NCBI RefSeq assembly: GCF_040712315.1
Contig: NC_134018.1
Location: forward strand, 15,582,835-15,646,834
Length of the DNA: 64,000 nt
Direction: 5' to 3'
Origin: Castanea sativa
Taxonomy: Eukaryota > Streptophyta > Magnoliopsida > Fagales > Fagaceae
Shown here: positions 22,101 through 35,832 of the stretch, piece after piece
How positions within the stretch are numbered: the first letter of the stretch is position 1
Layout of the letters: every line of letters begins with the position of its first letter
Made by a program: the position numbers and the translations under genes
The notes under the pieces: model-generated
What the model saw: only the letters and a program-made list of their open reading frames with translations
Database searches by the model: none
What the model was told of the DNA's origin: nothing

Positions 22101-24545
22101 TTTTATTATTGTGGAGTATGCTAAATTTTGCATCTAGCTTATTTCACTGTTCCCCCATTTAGGTACTTGCGCCTCTACTTTGAAACTTTTCCTGGTTCGG
22201 AGGCAGCAATAGGCTGTCGTCATGCGAAGCCTTTTTTATTTAGACATCCCTCTCATCCACACTAACCTGGTGATGGTGGAATTCAATATGAAAAAAATTT
22301 ACCAAAAAGCTAAGCTAGCACCTTTTTCTTTGTGATATGTTTTGCTGAAATTTATTTTCATCTCATACCAAGTTAATGTTCAGTTTTTTATTTTATTACT
22401 AAAACAAGTTAATGTTCTTAGCTTGTTATTTAGTTCAAAGTTATGTCTTAGAGGAGGGATAAATATGTCTCTTAAGAATGAAGACATTAGTGTTATAAAC
22501 ATAAACTATATATGGGTGATCAATTATTGTTGAGTAAGGGACACTAGCCTGTGCATAAGACACATTCAACACTTGGCCAATTTAGGTGGTTGTTTCCCTA
22601 CTGCATTATGTTTCATGTTTCACCTGTTTTGGTGGTTGTTTCTGTGCGATGTAACTTTTCCTGATTTGGTCGCAGCAACAGGCTGTGTGATGTTTCACCT
22701 TTCCTTATAGTCATTCCTCTAACCCATACCAACCTTGTGAAGGTGAAACTCAATCCATAATCCAAACACAACTCCCAAAAATAAATAAAAAATCTGCCAA
22801 GATGCTAAGTTGGAAACTTTTCTCAATGATTTATAATACTGAAAATTATTTCATCTTATATAGTTGATGACTTATATTGTATTTGTGTTGTTTCTTTTAC
22901 AAAGAATTTTGTATATTTCTACTCTCTTAGTTTCTTTTGGAACACACGTCTTCTATTTATGATCACCCTTTGTTATTTTGCAATATTTCATATTACTTCT
23001 AAAAAGACACAAAAAGAATTGAAAATGACAGTTCCTCAAAAAAAAAAGACTTGTTTATAAACCTCTTTTTGAAAACATGTTGATGGACAAATCAATCCTT
23101 GGTTCATATCAAAAGAATGCAATGAGATCTGTGATAATTGTGATTGTTTCTTGGCAAGAGATGGTGGTACTGTTTGTGGTTTTTGGATATATTTTTCTTA
23201 ATATGGAGTATGCAAACATTTGCTTCTAGTTTTTTTCATTGTTCCCCCATTTAGGTGGTTGTGCCTCTACTCTGTAACTTTTCCTGGTTTGGAGGCAGTA
23301 ATAGGCTGTAGTCTTGTGAAGCCTTTTTTTTATTTAGACATCCCTCTCATCCATACCAATTAACTTGGTGATGGTGAAATTCAATCCCGAAATTTTTTTA
23401 CCAAAAAGCTAAGCTAGCACCTTTTTCTCTGTGATATGTTTGCTGAAATTTATTTTCATCTTAAAACAAGTTAATGTTACAGTTTTTTTTTTTTTTTTTC
23501 TCTCTCTATTATAAACAATTTAATGTTCTTAGTTTGTTCTTTAGGTCAAATTTACGTTTTAGAGGAGGGTTAAATTTTTCTCTTAAACAATTTAAGAATG
23601 AGGGTGTTTTGCATGAAAAGAATATATGAGTGATCAATTATTGTTGAGCAAGGGACAGCAGCCTACACATAAGACACATTCAACACTTAGAGATGTATTT
23701 TTTTTAATTGAAAAAAACCCTTTAACTAACAACCAGGGATGTAATTATGAATGTGTGTCAAGGGATGATACAAACTTGGACTCAACTTGTGTTTTGTGGT
23801 GGTCTAGTTGGCTTTGGCTTTACTTTGAAATGTTTGTTTTGGTGCGATATTTCCATTCTCTGATTTTCTTTGGGAGCACGGTGTCTTCTGTTTACAATTG
23901 TCTTGTGTTAAGTAGAAAAATATCTTCTTATTATATAATTTCGGGCATGGTAACCTGCTTAGAACATTTACCTCGGTCCCCCATTCACCTTGGTGGACAT
24001 GCTCATTTGGTAAAGGCTTGGAGTATTTCTTAATTTCATTATGAAAACCCACAAATCTCGGTGTAGGTTTTTTCTACATTGTTACTAAACTGATTTTAAA
24101 TTCTTGCAGGATGTTGAGGAATCATGGTGCTGATGAGCTGTACATAAGTAACAAACTTTAACTCAGTGAAAGAAAAGAGTTAACAAAGTTTCTTGGTGTT
24201 GTGTAATTAGTATTGGCATTAGTTATTATGTCAAAATGGATTGTAGTTATAACTTTAGAGGAGTTATTTTGTTAAACTAATTTGGGCTACACCACTTGTT
24301 AGTTTTTCCAGATGATGTGAAGTTTTGTTTCAACGTGTTTACAAAAATGATTAAGCACTATATTGTCTGCCATGCTTTCATTATGTGTGTGTGTGTGTGT
24401 GTTAAATTTCTCCTTTTTCAGTGAATTAGATAGCAGTTACATCTATCCAACGGGTGTAAAGGTATCTATGGAAAAATTCTATAAATCTTTCGTTTAATTT
24501 TAGGATATGTACATTTAAGATGATAGTAAGGATTGATTACATGTT
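19200..24545 (+). repeat. Expanded 3' flank of F-box pseudogene with internal repeats
   Basis: No gene of its own. It is a longer version of 6805-9120, because internal blocks are repeated. A block around the sequence aggctgta occurs at 20510-20615, 22165-22270, 22610-22745 and 23262-23370 (single copy at 7795-7910). The block rich in ggacaaatcaatccttg occurs at 20350, 21985 and 23090. The 3'-exon-like block occurs at 21575-21700 and 24105-24210. It also holds a truncated LINE (20783-21215) and a (GT)n tract at 24386-24402. Confidence 0.75.
20783..21215 (-). mobile_element. 5'-truncated LINE 3' end
   Basis: Bounded by aagaatcttg (20773-20782) and aagaattttg (21216-21225), one mismatch in 10. 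The minus strand encodes the zinc-binding C-terminal part of a plant L1 ORF2 ([34 protein letters not shown]) and ends in a ttttattgatataaaa-type tail region. The paralogous stretch near 22900 (ttacaaagaattttgtat) has no insertion. Confidence 0.82.
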
Positions 24546-24952
24546 ACACCCAAAAGCTGAGCAACTGCTGTCTGAGCTGCCCTCGGTGAATCCAAATACC
24601 AGATAGTGAGGTTGCTTTTGTTGAGAAGAATTAAGTGTTTGATTGTTGCTGATGGTGAATACTTCAGATGGATATGTGAGTAGGTTGTTCTAGTTGGCTA
24701 TCCACACGCTTGTCACTGGGGTCTTCTTGTACCATCTGCCCAAATAACTGCTCTTGTTTCCTGAAGAGAAGAAGCCTAGCGAAAAAACTTGGCCTGAAGA
24801 AAGCAAAGTTTGGACGCCCCTAATCGATTGCCCGGGACAATGGTGTCAAGTGTCAACTGCAATGCAGAATTTCAAGAAAGTTGAGAAAGCAATGAGACAA
24901 TAAAAGAGAGTGGGAAGAGCGGGTATCTCCTTTAACAATCCCCTTCTTTTTT
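24546..24952 (-). pseudogene. 5' fragment of an S-domain receptor kinase
   Basis: Aligns with the first part of exon 1 of the gene at 42587 (signal peptide and mannose-binding lectin start). Shared stretches are agagaagaagcctag, ggggtcttcttgtaccat and gttgctgatggtgaa. The equivalent of the start codon is changed, with aag at the position of atg near 24942, and there are small insertions and deletions. Downstream exons are missing; the sequence switches into F-box flank DNA at about 24545. Confidence 0.82.
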
Positions 24953-25535
24953 GGTTGAATGAAAGAACCTTATTTAGTCCCAATTATAAATGTAGCAAAC
25001 TGCTGCTTCCAGCAGAGAACAAAAATGTTAACACTAAGCAACTGCAAAGTAATAGAATTGCGTGAACAAGGACTTAAATTTACATAGTCTATTAGCTCTT
25101 TCATAACAATTTTAGAAACAAAGACTTGTTATTGGAGGACTTAAATGGGTTGGAAATTCAAGTCTTATGAGGTTGTGAATGGTGGTGATGTTAGAGTAAT
25201 GCGGACGATATTTATCAATGACTTTATATTTCTAACAACACTTTATATTTTTTTTTTCCTAATATTTGCAGTCCGAATTCAAAATTTTAAGTTCACTACT
25301 ACCTCTTTTGTTTCACAAGAGAAAAAATAAAGCTACTACCTCCTTATTTCATTGCATTGTACACCCTTCTTAACAATAAACCTCATAAGCAATTGAATAA
25401 TTAATTTATAGTGTCAGCTAGTTGATAATTAATCTTTATTAAAAAAAAAAAAAGACCAATGGCACATAGGATTGTATGTTGAATCATATATCACACTAAT
25501 GTGAACTCCTAATCCAGTAGGAATATGATTTACAA

Positions 25536-25581
<46 letters not shown>

Positions 25582-25930
25582 TTGTAAATCATATTCCTAC
25601 TGGATTAGGAGTCTATATTATGATAGCATATACCAAACCAAAATCACATTATCTAGTATTAATCATCTTCATTTGTTAGCTCTAATATTTCCATAGGCAC
25701 GGAGTTACAATCCAACACATATCAAAAGGATCATAATATAAAATGTGGATTTTCTCAATAGGTTCTATGCGCACGGTTAATCTTTGATCATGGAGGGGAA
25801 AAATTATTAGGCCCAAAATTATTGACCTAGTACAAATCCCACAAGCCCAAAGCCTATCTCAGCCTAACTGACCCAATACTGCAAATTTCAGGTAACCTCT
25901 TCATTTTTCAAGGCAGTAATTGAATGGATA
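24953..25930. repeat. Upstream flank of S-domain kinase, copy 1
   Basis: Similar to 42595-42780 and 43960-44400 and to 50900-51430. Shared blocks are the leader (gaaccttatt.agtcc), gttgataattaatcttta, actcctaatccagta and gcccaaaat.att. No gene seen. Contains the palindrome at 25505-25612. Confidence 0.72.
25505..25612. repeat. 108-bp perfect palindrome with (TA)n centre
   Basis: The left arm begins actcctaatccagtaggaat and the right arm is its exact reverse complement, ending attcctactggattaggagt. The arms meet in an uninterrupted TA tract. In the two paralogous flanks (44088 and 51043) the actcctaatccagta sequence occurs once and is not palindromic. Confidence 0.92.
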
Positions 25931-26086
25931 AAATTGCCTGTGCTTGTATCAAGGAAAACAGGGCAGCACTAAATTGAATTTGATAGAATTTAACAAGATA
26001 TGAGTATAACGCCACATTTTTAGCTTGACCACACACAGTAGAGGAAAACTAGAACACCGATATCAGAAAATAAGAGAAATTTATAC

Positions 26087-28284
26087 CTGTAGTCCAAAAT
26101 TGCTATTTGCTAGCATTGCAATGGTGGATTCCTTCTTCTACAGAATTGATCCTAAGAACTGGCAGAACTGGTCCAAATGGTTCTTCCCATGCAATCCTGA
26201 ATCCTCATATCAGTCCTTACATTATCTAATAATAAAGGCCAGATAAGGTTGCCCTCTCTTTTGTACTCTTGGCAAAATGTAGCTCCTTTTTCTTTAGCAT
26301 CATTAACCAATCCTTCAACGTAATTGGCAGATGGCTCTGATTCTTCTGGAGTGATATCGCAGTCATCCTCAGGTGGCCCAACAGTCAATTTTGCCACTTA
26401 AGCCTTCACTTTCTCAACCAAGGAATCAGCCACAGATTCCATCACCAAGACAACCTTAACTGCTATGCATCTTTGGCCACTGTCATAGATAGTGGTAGAA
26501 TAGAAGCGTTTAAAAAGAATGTCTTATCAGCCACAATTTAGAAAATGTAGCAGAAACAACTAAGGGTGCTATCTTTTAGAGGAGTGGAAAAGTAGGAAGA
26601 TGGAAAATATTTAGTTTTTCCTATTATGTGTTTGGTTGGAAGGGTGGAAAAGTGGGAGGGTGAAAAACTCTTTTGTTTAGGTGGAAAGAAAAAGGGAAAG
26701 ATGGAAAATGTAATTTATATAAATTAACTATTATACCCTTGTTACATAATATGTAAAAAATAGATTTATTTGTACTCATTAAATAATATAAAATTTACCA
26801 CATCATATATATAAATTTTTATTTTTATTATTATAATGTAAAAATTATAATAGTGTACATATAAATTTAATTGATCAGGTCACGTTGAAAAAAAAAAAAA
26901 AAAAAAAAGAAGAGAACCTGGACTGCTGGACCTTGGTGAAGGTAAGATGAGAAGAGGAAAGTGATAAGGATGATTTGTGGGCAAAAGTCATCAAATGGGG
27001 TAGGTGAGAGGGTCATCAGGTCATGAATGAGGGTAGGTGGAAGAGGGCATTTGCATAAAAGTGCTGTGAAAGCACTTTTCTCCCCAGATTTTCATCCCGA
27101 TTTGGGAGGATAAAAAATGTGAGCCCCAAGAGAGAACTTTCTCCCGAGTTTTCTCTCTTCCCTATTTTCCTTCTCCAACCAAACAGTAGAAAACAACATT
27201 TTCCACCCTATTTTCCTCTCTCTATTTTTCATTCTCTCTATTTTCATCCCAAGTGAACACACCCTTAGACTTAATGTATTATAGAGAAGTAGATCATGAG
27301 ATGTGGTTTCATAATGCTTCTATCCCCCTTTTATTTGAATACAATAAACTTGAAAACTACGTTGAGAACAATTTCCATATGCCATTGAAATGGTGGAGAA
27401 TGGCATCCTTCAGAAATAGTTGTCAACACTGACTCTTTAAGACATAAGCCAAATCCATGCAAGCCACATTCATCTCACGTTATGCATTATCTTGAATATT
27501 GTAATAATAGTTAGCAACATTATGATAAAACCTCATTTACTAGTTGTTTCTGACTATATTTTCCGCTAAAATAAATGGAAAATAATGAAGTTGAAGGAGC
27601 AAATATTGTTGTCAAATCAGAAATTGGTTCAATGTTTAATGCACATTATAAAATGAATGATGCATGTATAGCCACCTTATATCTGAAAAATGACTTCCTG
27701 CAGACATTGGTAAATAAGTTTTCCTTTGTTATTGACAACATAGATTGCAGCTTGAAAAAAATTCTCCCCTTTTGTGTTTAAGTAAGAACAGCAATTGGAA
27801 TTTCATGGAACCAGTCCCTGACTCTTCTTTTCTCTTACCAAATGCTACACTAAAAAGTACAAAGTAAGGACATTTATGGAAAATCCTTTCACCTGTAAGA
27901 AAAGCCCCCCTTTATTATGTTTGCTGCTACCAAATCTAGGTCAGCATCCTCAAGTACAATGCAGGCATCCTTTCCTCCCAATTCCATCTGAAGAGGAATC
28001 ATGCCTGCCTTTTTTGAAATTACAATTGCTGTGTCTCCACCAGTGAAGCTGAGCAAAGCAACAAAGCAAATTAGGGATGACCAATTATAAACCATACAAG
28101 GCAAGGGAGAGATCTATTTAGTATGAAAGAAAATGAACTGGTTTTACCTTATACAGTTCACCCTAGGATGCATAGTAAGGAAGTCTCCAATCTCAGAGCC
28201 TTTCCCAATGACACAGTTTATAAGACCCTTGGGAAAACCAGCCAAGTGAAAGCAATGCACCATATGGAGAATAGAAACAGCACC
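26087..28284 (-). pseudogene. GAPN: Non-phosphorylating NADP-GAPDH (ALDH11) fragment, three internal exons
   Basis: Exons with canonical junctions are 28284-28148 (GAVSILHMVHCFHLAGFP, GSEIGDFLTMHP), 28048-27893 (SFTGGDTAIVISKKAGMIPL, MELGGKDACIVLEDADLDL) and 26479-26087 (SGQRCIAVKVVLVMESVADS, LTVGPPEDDCDITP). GAPN oxidises glyceraldehyde-3-phosphate to 3-phosphoglycerate with NADP in the cytosol. The catalytic Cys of SGQRC is kept. Lesions in the last exon are a TAA in VKA*VAKLTVG near 26401 and two 7-nt insertions, near 26200 (caggatt repeated) and near 26105 (agcaaat-type repeat). Upstream and downstream exons are absent. A MITE lies in the intron at 26561-27267. Confidence 0.9.
26561..27267. 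mobile_element. MITE in GAPN pseudogene intron, Tourist/Stowaway-type
   Basis: Begins taagggtg and ends caccctta, an inverted terminal match. Inner sequences stay roughly complementary (gtggaaaa.gggagg near the left, cctattttcc near the right). The termini give a TA or TAA/TTA target. It contains an A-run at 26889-26908. No protein. Confidence 0.66.
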
Positions 28285-28449
28285 CTGAAAGGAAGTTAAG
28301 GGTGAGATTAAGAGACTGAAACAATTCAGAAGGTTATAATGTTCAAGAAGCATCCCTTGGAATGTTGGATCCTCATACATAAGTGTAAATATTCCTGAAG
28401 GAAATTGAATTATATATTGTTGTGGTCTTAATGAGTGCTTAGTTGTTTA

Positions 28450-29720
28450 AGCTTAAAATATAGTTAGTTTATTTTCCAAATACGTGGACATGGCATATGT
28501 ACTCCATCTCTTACCCTTCAATAAATCATGAGTAATTTCTTTGTGTCGGTTGTGAAAATATGCAACAAGTTTGGACCAAATGAACTCAACCATTGCGGCA
28601 ATAGGAAAGTCTCGTGCATCTTTCAATACACCATTGAAGCACTCTGATACATTGGTTGTCTCAAAATGTCTCCCACTATCATGTGACTAGGTCCACATAT
28701 CCACAGACTCGCTCATTAGGCATGTGTATGGGAAATAATCTTTTTCCCTACTATTCTTCCCCGTCACCTTCTTGTTCTTCCTAATGGCCTTAATTTCCAT
28801 CGACTTAATGGGCTCTATTATGTTGTCAAATTTAACTACCTGAGTATCATATTGCACTTTCAAATCCATTGACTTTAGAGTCGAATCTTGAAAATGTGTG
28901 TTGAAGTTGCTAGCAACATGTCGAAGACAAAATCTATAAAATACCCATGTTCTTCCATCTCTATTTGTAGACTAGGTTGAAAAGGCATTTTTGATACCAA
29001 GATGTCAGTCAGAAATCATGCAAATGCCTTTGTCAGGTATCACATTGCCTATCGTATCTTGGAGGCATTGTAAAAACCACCTTCAACTAGACCCTGACTC
29101 ACAATCCACAACAACAAAGGTGAGAGAGAATACCTTGTTGTTAGCATCAGTTGTCATTGCTACCAACAACTTTTCTTGATATTTACCATACAGATGGGTC
29201 CCATCAATACTGATAACCGGCTTGCAATATTTGAATCCATCAATGCATGGATCGAAAGACCAAAACACATAATGCAAAAATACAATGTCATCTACACTGG
29301 TGGGTGTGGTACAATAGAACACCCGGGTATTCGAATCATGATTAATATATGCCATTAGCAACTTTTGCAACTTTTGGTAAGACTCTTTCCAATTCCCAAA
29401 TATCTTCCCAATTACCTTTTGTTTCGCATCTCAAACCTTATAGTAAGAAAGCTTATGACCATCATATTTCGATCTATCATAGATTTGAGATGCTTAATTA
29501 GGGTAGTGTGATCCTCACCTAACTTCTTAAGGATGTCCGATGCAATAAAATTGCAATTCATCATTCTACCATCATTTCGTAACACAATCAGTATACACGT
29601 GTGAGGATTCACATACAAGGTGACCATCCATAGTCCGTGGAGATTGGGCTTCATGACTGCCGCAACATACCACTTGCATGACTCATTTATGCATTTCACA
29701 CAAAGTTTAACCTTCATCGA
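28450..29720 (-). pseudogene. MuDR-type (MULE) transposase remnant
   Basis: Minus-strand pieces in order: 29717-29412 (CVKCINESCKWYVAAVMKP, the MuDR DNA-binding domain), 29370-29083 (FDPCIDGFKYCKPVISIDGT, then HLYGKYQEKLLVAM, carrying the first catalytic Asp), about 29080-28990 (DKGICIISDRHLGIKNAF, with the second Asp), 28869-28687, and about 28600-28480 (WSKLVAYFHNRHKEITHDL). Frame changes separate the pieces and no inverted termini were found. It is a broken autonomous MULE; it ends about 170 bp from the GAPN exons. Confidence 0.88.
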
Positions 29721-30659
29721 CCTACTGATTATAAAATGTTTGTTTTCCTTAAGGGCATAAATTGTTAATGCACACGTGCTGTCCCTTTAGTGAAAAAATT
29801 AATATAGATTTTTTTTTTTTGTTGAAGAAATATGAAATCATGTACTTAAATTTAAAATAGCTCTTTGAATATCTAGTTAGTATTTACTATGAAAATTTCT
29901 TAGAACCTATTTATTAAATGTAATATCTACTCACCAAAAAATGCTACAAAAAACGACAATGAGTGTTTTCATCTTTCCACAATATTTAAATTTTTGTAAT
30001 GAATGATGTATATGCTACAGTTTTTTTGAAGATCTTCATTAAATTAAATACTTGCAACCATCTATAATGAAGATTTTGTTATTTATACTTCATTCTTTAT
30101 CATCTTATTTTATGAGTTTAACTACGATATTTAGCTTACTTATTTTTAATAAACACCCTTTTAAGTAGGAAAATAAATTAAAAAAAAGGAACAAAATAAT
30201 AAAAGACATTTGTCATCAAAATTTCTATTAAATAAAATTATAAGTACAAAAGATTTAAACCTAATAAATTAGTGTTCTTTAGGTAACAAATAGATTACCA
30301 TATATCATCATTCTAACTTTCCAAGCATGACTACTAATCTACCACATAATATTCAAAATACAAGAAGAAATTTTTTGGGACATTAAAATTTAGTAGGAAT
30401 ATTTTAGACATTGCATAGTGGAAATTTCAGGAATTATAATATTTCGTTAGGGTTTAACTAAGAGAGCAACAATAGGAGTATATGCTCATTTACAAAACAT
30501 AAAGGAGGAAATTATTCAACTTTAATTTAGGGGGAATGAAATTACCCCAAACATAAAGGAGAAAAGTGCTACTTCGTCAATTTGTGTGTGTGTGTTAAAC
30601 AATGTGTGTGTGTGTGTTTTGTTTTTTTTTTGTTTTTTTTTTAAACTTGAAACAATGTG
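29721..30659. other. AT-rich intergenic DNA
   Basis: No gene seen. Contains (GT)n tracts at 30585-30620 and mononucleotide runs. Confidence 0.5.
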
Positions 30660-33075
30660 TTAAAAAAATCAATCTAAAAAAATTATGCATAAAACAATGA
30701 ATTTTGGTTCAGCAAATTGACTAAACCAAAAACGAAGTCTAGGAACACAACAAAATGTCACGATATTTTTACAATACCTTTATTTCTAGCTGTTGTGAGT
30801 TTTGGTGTGATATTTTATTATTTTATTTTAGAGTAATGTTACATCCATATCATTTTTATAATAAATCCTAGGTGGTAAATTGTTACCGGTTTTAAATTAG
30901 GCTAACCACTTTTGACTGTGCATTAAAAAAATAAAACAAATAAAAAGCCAATTGAAGAAAATTGTGCCTAAAACAATGAATTTTGGCTTACCAAATTTGG
31001 CTAAACAAAAAAAGAAGCCTAGGAAGGCAACAAAATGTCACACAAAAAAAAAAATCCTAGGAACACAACAAAATGTCACAACATTTTCGCCAATTATTTT
31101 TTTTTATTTTCAGCTATGGTAGGTCTCAATTTGATCTTATTATTTTATTTTTTACGTCCACAGCATTTTAACAACAAATTTTAGATGAAAAATTATTACT
31201 GGTTTTAAAATTATACATTAAAAACAAACAAACAAACAAAAAGACAACACAAGAAAATTGTGTGTGAAACCGTGAATTTTAGCTCACGTAATTTGACTAT
31301 ATTAAAAAAGAAGTCTAAGAATACAACAAAATATTACAATATTTTCACAATACCTTCATTTTTAGGATCCGAAGAGATATTTTTTATTTTATTTGAGAGA
31401 AATGCTAAATTCATAATATTTTTAGAATAAATTCTAAATGACAAGTTATTGATTTTAAACCGAGGCCAATACTGATATCACTTTTTTATCTATAAAAAAT
31501 ACATTGCCACATAAAATTTGTTGTGGACATAGCATTACTCCTTAAATTTTAAAATCAAGCAATTTTTTCCTTAATATTTTGAAAAATAGCAAATATGTCA
31601 TATGGTTTCTCTCTGTTAAAATCTTATGATTCTTAAAATATTTATTGCGTAATGTCTAAATTACTCCCACTAAATTTCAACATCCCCAAAAAAATTTTCA
31701 TGTATTTTGGGTTTTAGATGGTAGTAATTCTTAGTCTCTTATTTTATTATTTTATTTTGACCTTTAAAAAATTGACACCTCAAAAATTGTGAAAATATTG
31801 TAAAAATGTGTTGTGTCAGTGTAACTATGTATACACTTATAAATATTTAAAAGAAAAGACAAAAAGAGCACAAGCAAAACAGGCATACGGTGGAAAAAAG
31901 AAAAAATAATAAAAAAAGAGGCCTAGGAGCGGTGCAAATTATCAAATAATTGTGAAAATATTGTAAAAATTTGTTAAGTCAATGTAATTGAATATGTACA
32001 TAAAAATAATAAATATTTAAAAGAAAAGACAAAAAACAAAAAGCACAAATAAAACTGGTTGAAAAAAAAGAAAAGGCCAAAGCACAATGTGGGTTGAACA
32101 AACTAAATGCACGATGCAAAACACTGTTTGCGCATAGGAATAAATGTTTAAAATACTCCCACTAAAATTTAGCATCCTCAAAATTTTCTTCATATATTTT
32201 GAATTTTAGATTGTAGTAATTCTTAGTCTCTTATTTTATTATTTTATTTTGACCTTTAAAAAATTGACATCTTAATAATTGTGAAAATATTATAAGAATG
32301 TGTTGTGTTAGTATAACTATGTATGCACATATAAACAAGTAAAACTGGCATACGGTGGAAAAAAGAAAAAAGAAAGAAATGAAAAAGAGGCCTATGAACG
32401 GTGCAAATTGTCAAATAATTATGAAAAATATTGTAAGAATTTGTTAAATTGGTGTAATTGAATATGTAAATATAAATAATAAATATTTAAAAGAAAAGAC
32501 AAAAACAAAAAGCACAAATAAAATCGGCTAAAAAAAAAAGGCCAAAGCATAGTACAAGTTGAATAAAGCAATTTAAAAATTAATTAGAGAACGATATTAT
32601 TTTCTAAATAATGTTTTAATGGGAGTTATAAGTTATATTTTTATCGAATTATCTCTTAATTTTGCCTTTATTTAAGTATAGGAGTATCCGACCATTTTTT
32701 AACCTAAAAAAAGAAAAGAAAAAGAAGATGAATCTAAATACAGAAAGTCTCTTAAATATTAGAAGAGATAAACCACCGGTATCAAATTTATACGTAACAT
32801 AAAAAAAAAGTCAAAGCATAGTACAAGTTGAATAAAGCAATTTAAAAATTAATTAGAGAACGATATTATTTTTTAAATAATATTTTAGTGAGAGTTATAA
32901 ATTATATTTTTATCAAATTATCTCTTAATTTTGCCTTTATTTAAGTATAGGAGTATCCGACATTTTATAACCTAAAAAAAGAAAAGAAAAAAAAAGACGA
33001 ATCTAAATATAGAAAGTCTCTTAAATATTAGAAGAGATAAACCACCGGTATCAATCTTATACGTAATATAAAATA
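30660..33075. repeat. Stacked tandem duplications, AT-rich
   Basis: Three nested sets are visible. A unit of about 290 bp recurs near 30690, 30980 and 31270 (gtgaattttggctcac, aacacaacaaaatgtcac). A unit of about 490 bp recurs at 31662-32107 and 32155-32570 (ctcccactaaa, ttcttagtctcttattttatt). A unit of 267 bp recurs at 32538-32803 and 32805-33072, with over 90% identity by eye (gagaacgatattatttt, ataaaccaccggtatcaa). No open reading frame of note. Confidence 0.82.
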
Positions 33076-34215
33076 TTATTAAAATATTAAAAAGCTGCCG
33101 TAGTAGGAAAAATCTGATTTTTGTGGTCTTTGATAGAGTGTGGTAAAGCAGCGTCATTTCCTAAGCTAGAAATTGGAAATCACCTTTACCGAATGGGTAG
33201 ATAGACTTCAAGTGTTCTGACTGAATGAAATGAGAGTTCTCAGCAAAAGAAGGAGAACAGGGAGAGAAATAAGGATCCAGCGCCATTGTTCACTGGTCGT
33301 CGACTGGAGGCTGGAGAAGACAAGGACTGAAGCTGTGACTGGCGTCGGACGACTTGTACGTGGAGGCAAACTTTTGAGTTATTACAGTGTGGACACTACG
33401 GCTGTGTACGTAAGAGAAAATTTTAGTTTTTTCTTTTTCTATTTGGAGGGATCTTGTAAAAGGATTTTTTTTTTTTGGAGAAAGATTATTGATTCTGTGT
33501 ATCAATTGATCTTCTTTTGCCTTTTGGGATTTTCTTAACAATGGCGATAATAAGGTGCTGTAATTAACAAGTTTCTTTTTTGCCTTTTTAAGCTCTGATC
33601 GGACCGCAGTTGATACAGTTCATTGATGGATGGCAATTTATATCCGACCAGCGGATTCCCAACCCGGCCCGACCTTAATGGGTCGGATTTTACCCGGTCC
33701 AATAAGTTATAGGGTCGGGTATGGGTTTAAAAAAACCCGAAGCGGATCCGGGCTTTATCCATGTCCGGATTTCAAAACCATGGATTATGGTATGTTTCCT
33801 TCTTCTCAAAAAAAAAAAAAAATTATGGCGTGTGTTTTGTTAAAAACCATTTTATTTTCTTTTGTGTGATTGTTTCTAAGAAAAAAAGAGTTAAACTGGA
33901 CGTATGATTAGCTAGCTGTAATTAAGTTTAATGTTCATCCAAATACCATTTATTTCTTACATTGTAACTCACACATTCACACACACAGTCACTCATTTAT
34001 GCATGGCCGGCGCACTATCCTCAATTAAATCTTAGTTTTGCATTTGATAATTACCCATTAATGCATGGTTCATGGTATTTATTCCCATTGTGGCCTACAT
34101 TCATATATGTGTCTATTCCCATACAAAGTTGCAATTACACTCTCACACCTGAAAACGAGAAAATCCATTCCCTCTTTCCCTTCGTCTTCTTCATCACAAT
34201 ATCCTCTCTCAAGAA
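33076..34215. other. Intergenic DNA upstream of RKD gene
   Basis: An open stretch at 33230-33538 (102 codons) has no recognisable family. 33628-33790 holds a short ggatggcaat start and inverted cccggtcc/gggtcggg repeats, resembling part of a hAT-like element as at 11382, with no matching far end. The RKD promoter and leader should lie in 33900-34215. Confidence 0.45.

Positions 34216-35832
<1,617 letters not shown>

Noticed and set aside
33230..33538. 102-codon plus-strand frame
   Set aside because: No recognisable domain, low-complexity C-terminus and no support from a second copy.
33628..33790. Complete hAT-like element
   Set aside because: Only one end-like sequence and ggtcggg repeats are present; no matching terminus or 8-bp duplication.
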